A stretch of 64,000 nucleotides of DNA from Prinia subflava. Lineage: Eukaryota; Chordata; Aves; Passeriformes; Cisticolidae. The position numbers and the translations under genes were made by a program. Of this stretch, positions 56,817 to 64,000 are shown in pieces. The stretch is taken from positions 821,501 through 885,500 of the forward strand of contig NC_086247.1 in the NCBI RefSeq assembly GCF_021018805.1. The letters are read 5' to 3'. The notes under the pieces were generated by a model that saw only the letters and a program-made list of their open reading frames with translations, ran no database searches and was not told where the DNA came from. Within the stretch, counting starts at the first letter, position 1; every line of letters begins with the position of its first letter.

Positions 56817-58033
56817 GGGAATAAAATCCAATCCCATTTATTCCGCTGCGTCTCCACAGCCCAAATCTTTGAGTGCTGAGGTTTTAATCCCATCGTTTAA
56901 CACGTTGCTCCCTCTCCCTTCCCCCCCGGCCTGTTGCAAATCCAACCTTAAGGAATGAACCTGGAGAACAAGATTTGTTCAGGAATGGAGAGAATTTTTT
57001 GGGGGATGATTTCTTTCTGTGCCAGTGAATTTGCTTTCCTGGCTCTCGTGATGTCCACACAACCCTGAACAGTTTCTAAATTTGTATAAAATCTTCATTT
57101 CTGTTTGCCTGGCTTCTCTGAAAGGTGTCCGTGTCCAGGTGGGAAATTGGGAAATGTCGTTGTTGTCCCACCAGGGAATGGGAGCCGCAGGAATTCACCC
57201 ACTGGATCACAAAGTCTTCTCGAGTAACAGCAGATTTGGGGAGTGGAAAATACAATTTCAGTGCTGGAGGGGCTGTACGTGAGTCCTCTCCTGGCTCATG
57301 AGCAATCCTGCCAGGGAATAACAAAACCTGGGAGGAGAGGAAGGCGCGGAGCGTCCCGGTGTGTGCGGGCCCGAGGAGGCCCGGGAGGAACCCCGGGTAA
57401 TTCCCTTTGAAGAGTCGCCCTGTTGGGGTGAACGGGTTGTGCCCCTGAATCCTTACGGAACAGTTTGGGTCCTTTGGAAGGACCCCAAAGCCCACCTGGT
57501 TCCATCTCTGGATGATCCCAATCCCTTTATGCGGGCAGCTTTTCTCCAGGAAGGTGAATTCCATGGCCGTGGGGTTTGGTTTAGGCAGAGCCATCGCTCC
57601 AGAGGCTTTTCCAGGCTGGAGGGACTCGGGCTCCCTCCCCGGGGTCGGGTGCAGCCCCCCAGGAGTAACGGGATGCTGCCAATGGGATCCTGGAGGGAAG
57701 GGATGTGGCCGCTGGATTTGCTTCCTTTGTATCCCGTGAAAAGTTTGATTTGCCTGAAATCTTGGGGAAAGGGCCTGGAGTGACAGGACGAGGGGAATGG
57801 TTTAAACTGAGAGAGGGAATTTGGGATATCGGGTGGGAATTCCTCCCTGTGAGGGTGGTGAGGGGCTGGAATGGAATTCCCAGAGAATCGGTGGCTGCTC
57901 CATTTTGGAAATGTCCAAGGCCAGGTTGGACTGGGCTTGGAGCAGCCTGGGATGGTGGACGGCGTCCCTGCCCATGGCAGAATGTTGGAATTAAAGATCT
58001 TGAAGATCTCTCCCCACCCAAACCATTCCACAA
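56817..58033 (-). repeat. Segmental duplication copy B (inverted partner at 30372-31569)
   Basis: Matches copy A in reverse complement over its whole length at about 96%. Copy B keeps the 27 bases of CR1 missing from A and so is closer to the ancestral form. Its left border coincides with the end of a CR1 tail. The minus-strand 172-codon frame (57076-57594) corresponds to part of the long frame in A but differs at 12 or more residues. Confidence 0.88.
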
Positions 58034-58040
58034 TTCCATG
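57765..58040 (+). mobile_element. CR1 LINE, 3' fragment inside duplication copy B
   Basis: From 'GGCCTGGAGTGACAGGACGA' to 'CCCACCCAAACCATTCCAC'. Same truncation point as 30372-30625, intact where that copy has a deletion. Confidence 0.86.
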
Positions 58041-58894
58041 ACCTGTGTGTTCTGGATTACCCCAGATTTTCCCTCACGGTGGGGACAGGGAGGGCAGGAG
58101 GTGACAACTCCCAATATCGGTGGTACAAGGACCCTGTGGAAGGTGAATTTTGGCATGGAAATTGTGCAGAACTGAGGCATCTGTGGCACCCAGACGATTT
58201 AATTTGGAAAATTCCAGAGTTTGTTCTTTTTATCAACACCTTTAGCAGCATTTTGCCTTTGGATCATCATCTTTCCCCCTTTCTCACAATTCATGTTTTG
58301 TGTTTCTTTGCCATTTTCCTCCCCGTCCTTTTTGTTAGAATTGATTCTTTTCCCTTTCCCTTCTATTTTTGCACCCCCATTGCTCAATCTTAATAATTTC
58401 TTCAGGTGGAATTTTCTATCCAGGTGTTTTCTCATCTATTTTTTGGCAACCTTTCTCCCCCAGAAGACCTTTGCTGGGTGGTTTGGTTTTGGCATTTATT
58501 CTGATTTATTCTGTGGCATTTTGTGGATTTACTTAAAGCAGGAGGGTTTTTTTCGTGGTTTTTTTTTATCTTCAGAGGGTTATTTTTCCTTCCCCATCTG
58601 CTTGCTGGGCTCTGTTGATGGATTTATCGATTGCAGCTGTTTTTTGGGGGGAATTATAATTATTATAAAGTGGAAAATCAGGGGCCTTGACTCCACAGGA
58701 CATGGCAAAGGTGAGCAGCACTTTTCACCTCCACACCAAACTGTTGTGGAATTAATTGTTTAGGTTGATTAAAGTCACGCTGTCAAAGGTGCCAATAAAA
58801 AGATGGTTTAATGTAAATTACATTTTATCATGTCTAATCAGCATAAAATTTGATAGGAAGGTTCACTCTACAATTAAAATAATTTTACAGAGTG
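58041..58894. other. AT-richer transition zone, no gene seen
   Basis: Composition shifts here: T-rich, with few GGAATTCC words. A 180-codon plus frame (58221-58763) is strongly hydrophobic because of T-rich codons and has no supporting context. Confidence 0.45.
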
Positions 58895-59080
58895 ATTATG
58901 GTTGGGAAAGGCCTCCAAGATCATCAACTCGCTGTGTGGATGAAAAATAAGAAGTATTCCCTCTACTCATCCATCATTTTTCCAGTCTCTGGTCACTAAT
59001 CCCAAAGCAAATACTTCCAGCACCACGGGAAATGGTTTTCAAACAAAACCTGAACAATTTCCAGGGATGGAAATTTGGTT
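58895..59080 (-). mobile_element. CR1 LINE, old and diverged 3' fragment
   Basis: 'GGTTGGGAAAGGCCTCCAAG' followed by 'ATCATCAAC', and later 'CTAATCCCAAAGCAAATACT' and 'AATTTCCAGGGATGG', follow the generic avian CR1 3' region in reverse. Confidence 0.65.
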
Positions 59081-59136
59081 TCTGTGGTCGTTTCTTTGCC
59101 TTGGCCTCAATGCAGGGCACAGGAGATGCCTTGGAC

Positions 59137-59552
59137 TGTGATGCTCGGAGAAGACTGGCCTAGAACAGAGCTAAAAGAATACAGTATTTATTAAAATATT
59201 ATTTATTTATAAATATATATTTATTAAAGGATACACCCAGAACAAGAACCTGGCCAGGGCTACAGCCAAGATGGATCCAAAACAGTCACAGAATGGACGA
59301 CGGGTCACAAGGTTTCACACTTTTATGAGTTTTGGTCTGTTTGAATATTGGGGTTAATTGTCCAATTACAGCTTCAGGTAATGAAGTTCTGTCCTCCTTC
59401 TTCTCTCCCCTCAGCTCTCTGTTGTTTAAGCTTTTCTCAGCCTGAAAATGTAATGGTTGTCCTTGGTCTCCAGCTGGAAAAGGGTTGTTTTGTCTGCCTG
59501 AAGAGAACTAACACTGAATGTGAGGCTCAGATTTACACAGCTAGGCAGCACA
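59137..59552 (-). mobile_element. Avian ERV long terminal repeat, solo
   Basis: Read on the minus strand it starts TGTGCTGCCTAGCTG and ends in ATCACA. It carries AATAAA signals near its right part (for example 59187-59192) and has the passerine ERV LTR wording 'TTGTGACCCGTCGTCCATTC' and 'GATCCATCTTGGCTGTAGCC'. No internal retroviral genes adjoin, so it looks like a solo LTR. End positions are approximate; no target-site duplication was confirmed. Confidence 0.72.
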
Positions 59553-59964
59553 GAATGTGAAAAATGTTTTTTTTTTCTTTAGAAAGTTAAACCTTAAGGC
59601 ATCAGTCCCTGTGGAAAAGGGACCAGAACGCGTTTGGTCGGTGCCTTACAGGTTATGGGATGGGGACACCAAAGTCAGTGCTGAACCCATGGAGAGGAGT
59701 AACACATTTTCCCACTTCCTTTCTCTCCTCTCCTGTTCCACTCTGCCTCCAGCATTCCTTTCCGTGTCTCCTTGTGGATCGTGAGTGGTGTTGGGGGAAG
59801 GAGGTCGGTCAGTGTTGGAGTCCAGGACATCCCTCTGGCCACCCTGGAGGATTTGGAGACCAGACAGGGGGGTCTGGGATCTGTACAAGGGGGTCAACCA
59901 GCCTCACACAGAGCCCAGGAGGACACTGCCTCTGATCCCTGGCCATGGGAGTGAATGCCCACAT
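59553..59964. other. Sequence between two divergent LTRs
   Basis: About 410 bases with no recognised gene. It may be remnant repeat sequence. Confidence 0.4.
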
Positions 59965-60466
59965 TGTATGAAGAATCACAAGCTGGGAGAATTCAAAATA
60001 AGTAGTATTTAGTTTATCATAGAATGTAAATGTAGAATCTAGGATTCTCAGTATATGGGGTTGAAGAGGCAAGATGGAGGAATTGGGGAGTGGCCCCTGT
60101 GCTCCTTTTTCTTGCTCTCGTCCCCCATTTTCTGCTGAGTTGGATTTTAGAGATTGGTTTAGAGTAGAAATTACATGTTAGCATAGGTAGTAAGTATTGG
60201 TACAATTTTGTAAATAAAAAGCACATTTTGGACGTGGTTGGGTCAGGGGTACCGTACATAAGGTGCGGGGCTCTCTGATCCGGCCAGTCCAGCCGCGTGT
60301 CCTGCTCTGCGGAGATGCCTTGCAGAGCTGAGAAAGAACTAAGATGAGGTTCCCTGCCAGGGAGGCCTGGCAGAGCTGAAAAAGGACTGAGATAATGAAG
60401 AATAAACAACCTTGGAAATGTGCACTGGCGGACTCAACTTGTCGTCTCTACCTCTGGTGTGTAACA
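59965..60466 (+). mobile_element. Avian ERV long terminal repeat, solo, second family
   Basis: Starts TGTATGAAGAATCACAAG and ends GTGTAACA, giving TG...CA borders and about 502 bases. A TATA-like AAATAAAAAG lies at about 60212 and a poly(A) signal AATAAA at 60401-60406, 60 bases before the end. It points away from the LTR at 59137 (U3 to U3). I saw no matching target-site duplication. Confidence 0.72.
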
Positions 60467-60502
60467 CTTAGGGCAAAGAGAAGACTGAAAACCTTATTAC
60501 CT

Positions 60503-60620
60503 CTGGGAACAGCAACCCAGGGGAAACTCCTAGGGAACAGCAACCCTGGGGGAACCTTAGTACCTTGGGGAACACCAACCCCAAGGAGAATCTCAGGGAA
60601 TCAACAACCCTGAGAGGTCA
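60503..60620 (+). repeat. Imperfect ~30-bp repeat (four units)
   Basis: Units beginning GGGAACAGCAACCC or GGGAACACCAACCCC with variable 10-20 base tails. It directly follows the LTR and may be part of the same insertion. Confidence 0.6.
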
Positions 60621-61018
60621 GGGCTGTTCTGACAGCAGCAGATTTCACCTGAGCCCCAAGGGGATGAGCACAACCGTGGCCAAGCCTTGATTTGGGCAAG
60701 GGAAGGGCTTGTGCCATGTGCTGGAAGGAAAAAGGACACCAGTGGTTGTTCGGGCTGAAATATTTCCCTGAAGAAGTCTTGGCACCTTGGAGGGTCATGT
60801 CTCTGTTGGGATGGTGTGGCACACATTGTACGTTCTCAAAATGATTTTTTTTTGAAATTTAATTTATGTGATTCTTTGTTGGAAAGAGGGTGAACACCAA
60901 ACCCAAAACCCACTGGAACTGATGGACAATTGACACCTGGGTCCAGGCCATGAGAGGCTGGAAAAGTCTTGGGAGAAGAAAAAACAAGGAGTCATCTGAG
61001 GCTATGATGCAGGAAAAC
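60621..61018. other. 3' flank of the keratin gene, no other gene seen
   Basis: No repeat or exon recognised. It would be downstream of the keratin transcript. Confidence 0.45.
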
Positions 61019-61024
61019 TTTATT
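61019..61024 (-). terminator. Poly(A) signal of the beta-keratin gene
   Basis: AATAAA on the minus strand, followed by GTTTTCCTGCATC. It lies 440 bases after the stop codon, a normal 3' UTR length for feather keratin genes. Plus-strand AATAAA words nearby point the other way. Confidence 0.7.
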
Positions 61025-61463
61025 GAGGAAATAAAAAAAAGTAAAAAGCATGAGAAATAAATAAAATGGACCTGGTCTGAGGTGCAACAGGACAAACATG
61101 GGCACAGATCCTTTGCTTGCAGTAGGTCTAGGCAGATCACCAAGGAATTCCTGACCCAGAGGGGAAGAACAAAGCAGAGGTGCCCGATGGTCTCTGGTTT
61201 GGGAAAAGTGTTTTGTCCAGACAGGACTGGAGACAAACAAAGGGGAGATGCAGAACAGGGAGCAGGAGAAGAGGAGGAGGCAGATGGGCCATGTTTGCAG
61301 GGAGCCCGGGCTGGCCCCTTGGTGCTGCCTTGCTTGGAGCCCTGAGAGCAGGAGCTGGAAGTGCTGAGCCCCTTGGAGAGCCTTGGCCCAGAGAGGCGTC
61401 CTCAATGCCTGGGATGTGTTGCAGGGAGTGGGTGGTTGGTGTCAGGAGTGGAGCTGAGGGCCC

Positions 61464-61799
61464 TCAGCAGATGTAGCCGCCCCTTCTGCCGTAGCAGCCC
61501 AGGCCTCCCAGGCCGTAGCCAAAGCCACGGCCATAGCCAAGGCCGTAGCCAAAGGCACCAAATCCACCCGAGACGGGCTGTCCCTGCACACTGAGCTCAG
61601 TGCCCACGGCAGCCGAGGAGGTGGATCCGACGGCGGTGTTCTGGGGGAAGGAGGTCATGATGGGTCCTGGCAGGGTCACCAGCACAGGGGAAGGCTGGAT
61701 AACAACACGGGAATCCTGGCATTGCAGGGCACAGGGCTCGTTGCAGCTGTTGGCCAGCGGGGTGGGTCCGCAGGGTCGGCAGAAGGTGTTGCAGGCCAT
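61464..61799 (-). CDS. Feather-type beta-keratin (corneous beta-protein), 111 residues
   Basis: Structural protein that polymerises into the hard corneous filaments of feathers, scales and claws. The N-terminal head (residues 1-29) has the family cysteines C3, C7, C10, C19, C23, C27 and the signature [15 protein letters not shown]. Residues 30-63 form the conserved beta-sheet core ([29 protein letters not shown]). The tail is rich in Gly, Tyr and Phe (residues 78-109: [21 protein letters not shown]) and ends GGYIC, with C102 and C111. Common feather keratins are about 98 residues with a short non-repetitive tail, so this one joins a feather-type head to a scale- or claw-like glycine/tyrosine tail. 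The coding region is one exon, intact, with its ATG 19 bases after a splice acceptor (TCTCTCTTCCAG at 61819-61830), as in other members. No second copy is visible in the window, although the family is usually clustered. Confidence 0.95.
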   Translation of the reverse strand: MACNTFCRPCGPTPLANSCNEPCALQCQDSRVVIQPSPVLVTLPGPIMTSFPQNTAVGSTSSAAVGTELSVQGQPVSGGFGAFGYGLGYGRGFGYGLGGLGCYGRRGGYIC

Positions 61800-61818
61800 G
61801 GGTGTGGTGTGGAGGGTC
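61800..61818 (-). other. Keratin exon 2, 5' UTR part
   Basis: Nineteen bases (GACCCTCCACACCACACCC) between the acceptor AG at 61820-61819 and the start codon. Confidence 0.8.
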
Positions 61819-62010
61819 CTGGAAGAGAGAGGGGGGTGAGGCAGACAAGTCTGTGGGGGTGTGAGTGGTCAAGTGTCCAGAGGGTGAGGAAGTGTGGAGG
61901 CTGTTGTGGGGCTGTGGGGAGGTTTGGGGGCTGCTGAGGCTGGGGCTGAGCATGCTGGAAGAGAGGGGCCAGGTGTGCAGGAGCAGGAGGGTCAGGGTTT
62001 TGAGACTCAC
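61819..62010 (-). other. Keratin intron in the 5' UTR
   Basis: 192 bases, donor GTGAGTCTC at 62010 and acceptor TTCCAG ending at 61819. Beta-keratin genes typically have exactly one intron, in the 5' UTR. This one is shorter than commonly described. It contains G/T-rich repetition on the plus strand (GGGGCTGTGGGGAGG). Confidence 0.8.
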
Positions 62011-62058
62011 CTGTTTGTCGGCAGGATCAGGAGGAGAAGGTGTGAGGAGAAGAGTGTG
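62011..62058 (-). other. Keratin non-coding exon 1 (start approximate)
   Basis: About 50 bases ending CCGACAAACAG just before the donor. The start is placed roughly 25-30 bases after the TATA-like box. Its pyrimidine-rich text (CTCCTCCTGATCCTGCC) is typical for the family. Confidence 0.7.
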
Positions 62059-62080
62059 AGGGAGAGAGGCTCTGGTCTGG

Positions 62081-62088
62081 CATTTATG
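62081..62088 (-). promoter_or_regulatory. TATA-like box of the keratin gene
   Basis: CATAAATG on the minus strand inside GCATAAATGCC, about 70 bases upstream of the splice donor and followed by CAGACCAGAGCCTCTC. Confidence 0.7.
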
Positions 62089-62164
62089 CTGGTCCTGGAG
62101 GGGCGGGACGGCCTTGTCCCATGGCCTTGAGGCATTTTTTACTCAACAGTTCTTTAGTGACTGG

Positions 62165-62171
62165 TGAGTCA
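62165..62171. promoter_or_regulatory. AP-1 site upstream of keratin
   Basis: Perfect TGAGTCA about 80 bases upstream of the TATA-like box, inside a palindrome-like context (GGTGAGTCATGAGG). AP-1 factors are known regulators of epidermal differentiation genes. Confidence 0.5.
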
Positions 62172-62894
62172 TGAGGTGGGGAGTGTTTTTCCTCCCACAA
62201 TTTTGCAGTTTCATGTCCTGCTCTTGATGCTCTATTCAGCTTACCTTGGCAGCAACATTAATAATTTGGTATTTGGGAGGGTGTGATTGTTCAATGACTT
62301 TTGGGAAGGCCTAATAAACACCCAGAGCCCTGGAGATTTGCAGTGTCATCAGTGAGGTCATTTTGTGGCACTAATGTGTTGTTTTTTGTGGATGCCTTGT
62401 GAAGATTGAGATTCTCTTCCATCCATCAGTCAGAATGGATGGACTGGATGTCCATCAGTCCTTGTGTTGCACCCAGGAATGTTGAGGGAGCTGCTGATGC
62501 CCTGGGGATGTCACTCTGCAATAACTTGGAAAGGTCCTGGTACCTGGGATCTCTTTGTCATTTAGTAAAGAGAGGTCCTGGCCTTGTGTCTTGAATGGGA
62601 TTGAAAGAGGATCTGGGAAACAAGAGCGTGGTCAGGCTGAACTTGTTCCTCTGTTTTGGTCCATTTGTTTTTCTCACATTTACGTGACAACATTCTCTGT
62701 CATTTGAGGTGCATTCCTTGACCTGGTTGAGAAATCCTATAAACAAACAACAAACGAGTGCCCGATCCCTTTTGCCGGGGCCGTGACCTCAATTCCCTTA
62801 TTCCGCATTCAAGCCATCAGGTTTCATAAGTTGTGTTCTAGAAATGTCTGTATTTTGTTCCTCCGAGCAAAACCCAATCATTACTAACGGACAG
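62172..62894. other. Upstream flank of the keratin gene
   Basis: No coding sequence or repeat family recognised. AT-balanced, unlike the left part of the window. Confidence 0.4.
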
Positions 62895-63686
62895 TCAGTG
62901 TGCTCCTCTTCCCTCTTCTCTCATGGTTCCGGCGTGTCGTTGTAAATTCCGTGATTCCACATCCTCCTCTTGAGGCCGTGTCCATCTGACCTTGGTGGCA
63001 GCTTTTAATTCATTTGTTTGCAAATAAATAGCCACCGGATTCTGCTGTTGGTGGTTCATGTCAGGGCCAGCTGAAGATGTGGACAAAACTTTGGAGAGCT
63101 GTGGTGTCATGGTTGAGGTCATCCCGTGGCCCTGGTGTGCTGTGGTGTGTGGGTGTTGTAAAGAGTTGCCCCCAGTCTCTGTCAGCCCTTTCAGGCTGGT
63201 CTGAGCTCTGCAGCAGTTCCAAGTATCCGGTGTTGCCCCTCCCATCCCATTCCCTCTTTCTTCACATTTCCCCAGTGTGGCAAACTCTGCCATTAAACCT
63301 TGTCTTTCACGTTGGTCGTGCTCTTTGGGTTTCTTGTTGCCCCTCTTGATTTTAAGGTTGTGATCTCCAGGGCATTTTGTGTCCCGGCTTGGGCTGAGGT
63401 GCGAGGTCACTTCTCTGGGCAATATCTGATTGTCAGAATCAGGATTGGGCAGCTGCAGAGCATTCTTGGAGGCGAGCATTGCGTGATCGTCAAAACCAAC
63501 CCAGGCGAGTCCGTGTTGTGTCTGTGCCCAGCGTGGTGGCCTGAGAAGGGTGTGAAGGGCTGTGTCCAGAGCCTTGTGGTCAGTGTCCCAAAGTGCAGAT
63601 GGCAGCCAGACCCCAGTGCTGTAGGCCAGGAGTTGGATCCTTTTGGCCAACCCTGGAAACATGAGTTGTAGTTGATACGTCGACAA
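62895..63686 (-). other. 263-codon open frame next to an LTR, not recognised
   Basis: A minus-strand frame open for 264 codons with an ATG five bases inside the LTR border at 63691. The peptide is hydrophilic, with no signal peptide, no membrane segment, and no Cys/His knuckle or protease/RT motif that would mark retroviral gag or pol. It lies in the position expected for the leader of an element using the LTR at 63691, but no primer-binding site (TGG...) follows the LTR end. Most likely a chance frame in ERV-derived or unique DNA. Confidence 0.3.
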
Positions 63687-63690
63687 AGGA

Positions 63691-64000
63691 TGTTTGGGGC
63701 AACAGGCGGCTCTTCAAAATGCAGTTTATTGCACAGACCAAGTTACAGCATTCATTCACTTTGGTTCTGGTTGCAATGCATTCTAGAGTTTTCTTTGCCG
63801 AGCATTTTTATACATAAAAATACATAAAAGTCTTTATCTTTATACATGACAACGAATCATCATCATGCGCAATTCGTTTACATTTACCTATAACCTATCA
63901 TAACTCCTAATATTGCCATATTATGGTACCAAGTAACCAATCACATGTGTTACTATGTTATATTTTAAGCTTAAAATTGTTTTTCTGTTTTCTGTAGTGG
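63691..64000 (-). mobile_element. Avian ERV long terminal repeat, partial (continues past the window)
   Basis: Minus-strand LTR ending in CCCCAAACA at 63691. It carries a TATA-like TATAAAAA at 63806-63813 and a poly(A) signal AATAAA at 63725-63730. An upstream GATTGGTTACTTGG (about 63931-63944) resembles the U3 of avian class II/alpharetro-like LTRs. The start lies beyond 64000. Confidence 0.7.

Noticed and set aside
58221..58763. 180-codon hydrophobic plus-strand frame as a membrane protein
   Set aside because: Hydrophobicity comes from T-rich low-complexity sequence; there is no repeated helix pattern, promoter or splice support.
61597..62010. 137-codon minus-strand frame overlapping the keratin gene
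   Set aside because: It lies in another frame across the intron and the keratin coding exon; the 111-residue keratin frame explains the sequence.

Overview
The window looks like a GC-rich, repeat-dense piece of a bird genome, most likely a passerine microchromosome. Three things point that way: a complete feather-type beta-keratin (corneous beta-protein) gene on the minus strand at 61.0-62.1 kb, about 40 truncated CR1 LINE copies that share a passerine-like 3' end, and three avian ERV-type LTRs at 59.1-64.0 kb. There are no bacterial operons, RNA genes or CRISPR arrays. Nearly all long open frames here are by-products of minisatellites or CR1 sequence.

Layout. 1-58 kb is mostly non-coding. 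It is laced with 5'-truncated CR1 copies in both orientations and with several unusual tandem arrays: a ~20-bp array present as two inverted arms (3.04-4.21 and 6.21-7.48 kb); a ~198-bp five-copy array (18.1-19.1 kb); a tetranucleotide tract (24.2-24.5 kb); a CCCAT tract (25.7 kb); a 35-bp array (27.7-28.5 kb); a 2-kb 24-bp array (33.3-35.3 kb); a G-rich composite array (51.8-52.7 kb); and an octamer T-rich tract (55.2-55.6 kb). A 1.2-kb segment at 30.37-31.57 kb recurs inverted at 56.82-58.03 kb with about 96% identity. Two minus-strand stretches at 19.6-21.1 kb read like protein-coding exons, one with an internal stop, but I do not recognise the product.

At 53.2-53.5 kb there is a CpG island with GC boxes, a CCAAT box and what looks like the first coding exon of a minus-strand gene (ATG plus 11 coding bases, then a good splice donor). 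Directly upstream of it, at 53.53-54.70 kb, lies a 1.15-kb array of about 30 degenerate units. Each unit pairs an NRF1-like palindrome (GCGCATGCGC) with a TACGGTA core. This is the most striking structure in the window.

From about 58.1 kb rightwards the base composition changes: the GGAATTCC-rich texture ends and the DNA becomes more ordinary, with LTRs and the keratin gene. The keratin gene has the usual family layout: TATA-like box, non-coding exon 1, short intron, single coding exon, poly(A) signal. An AP-1 site lies just upstream. Everything is from reading the sequence; no database search was possible.
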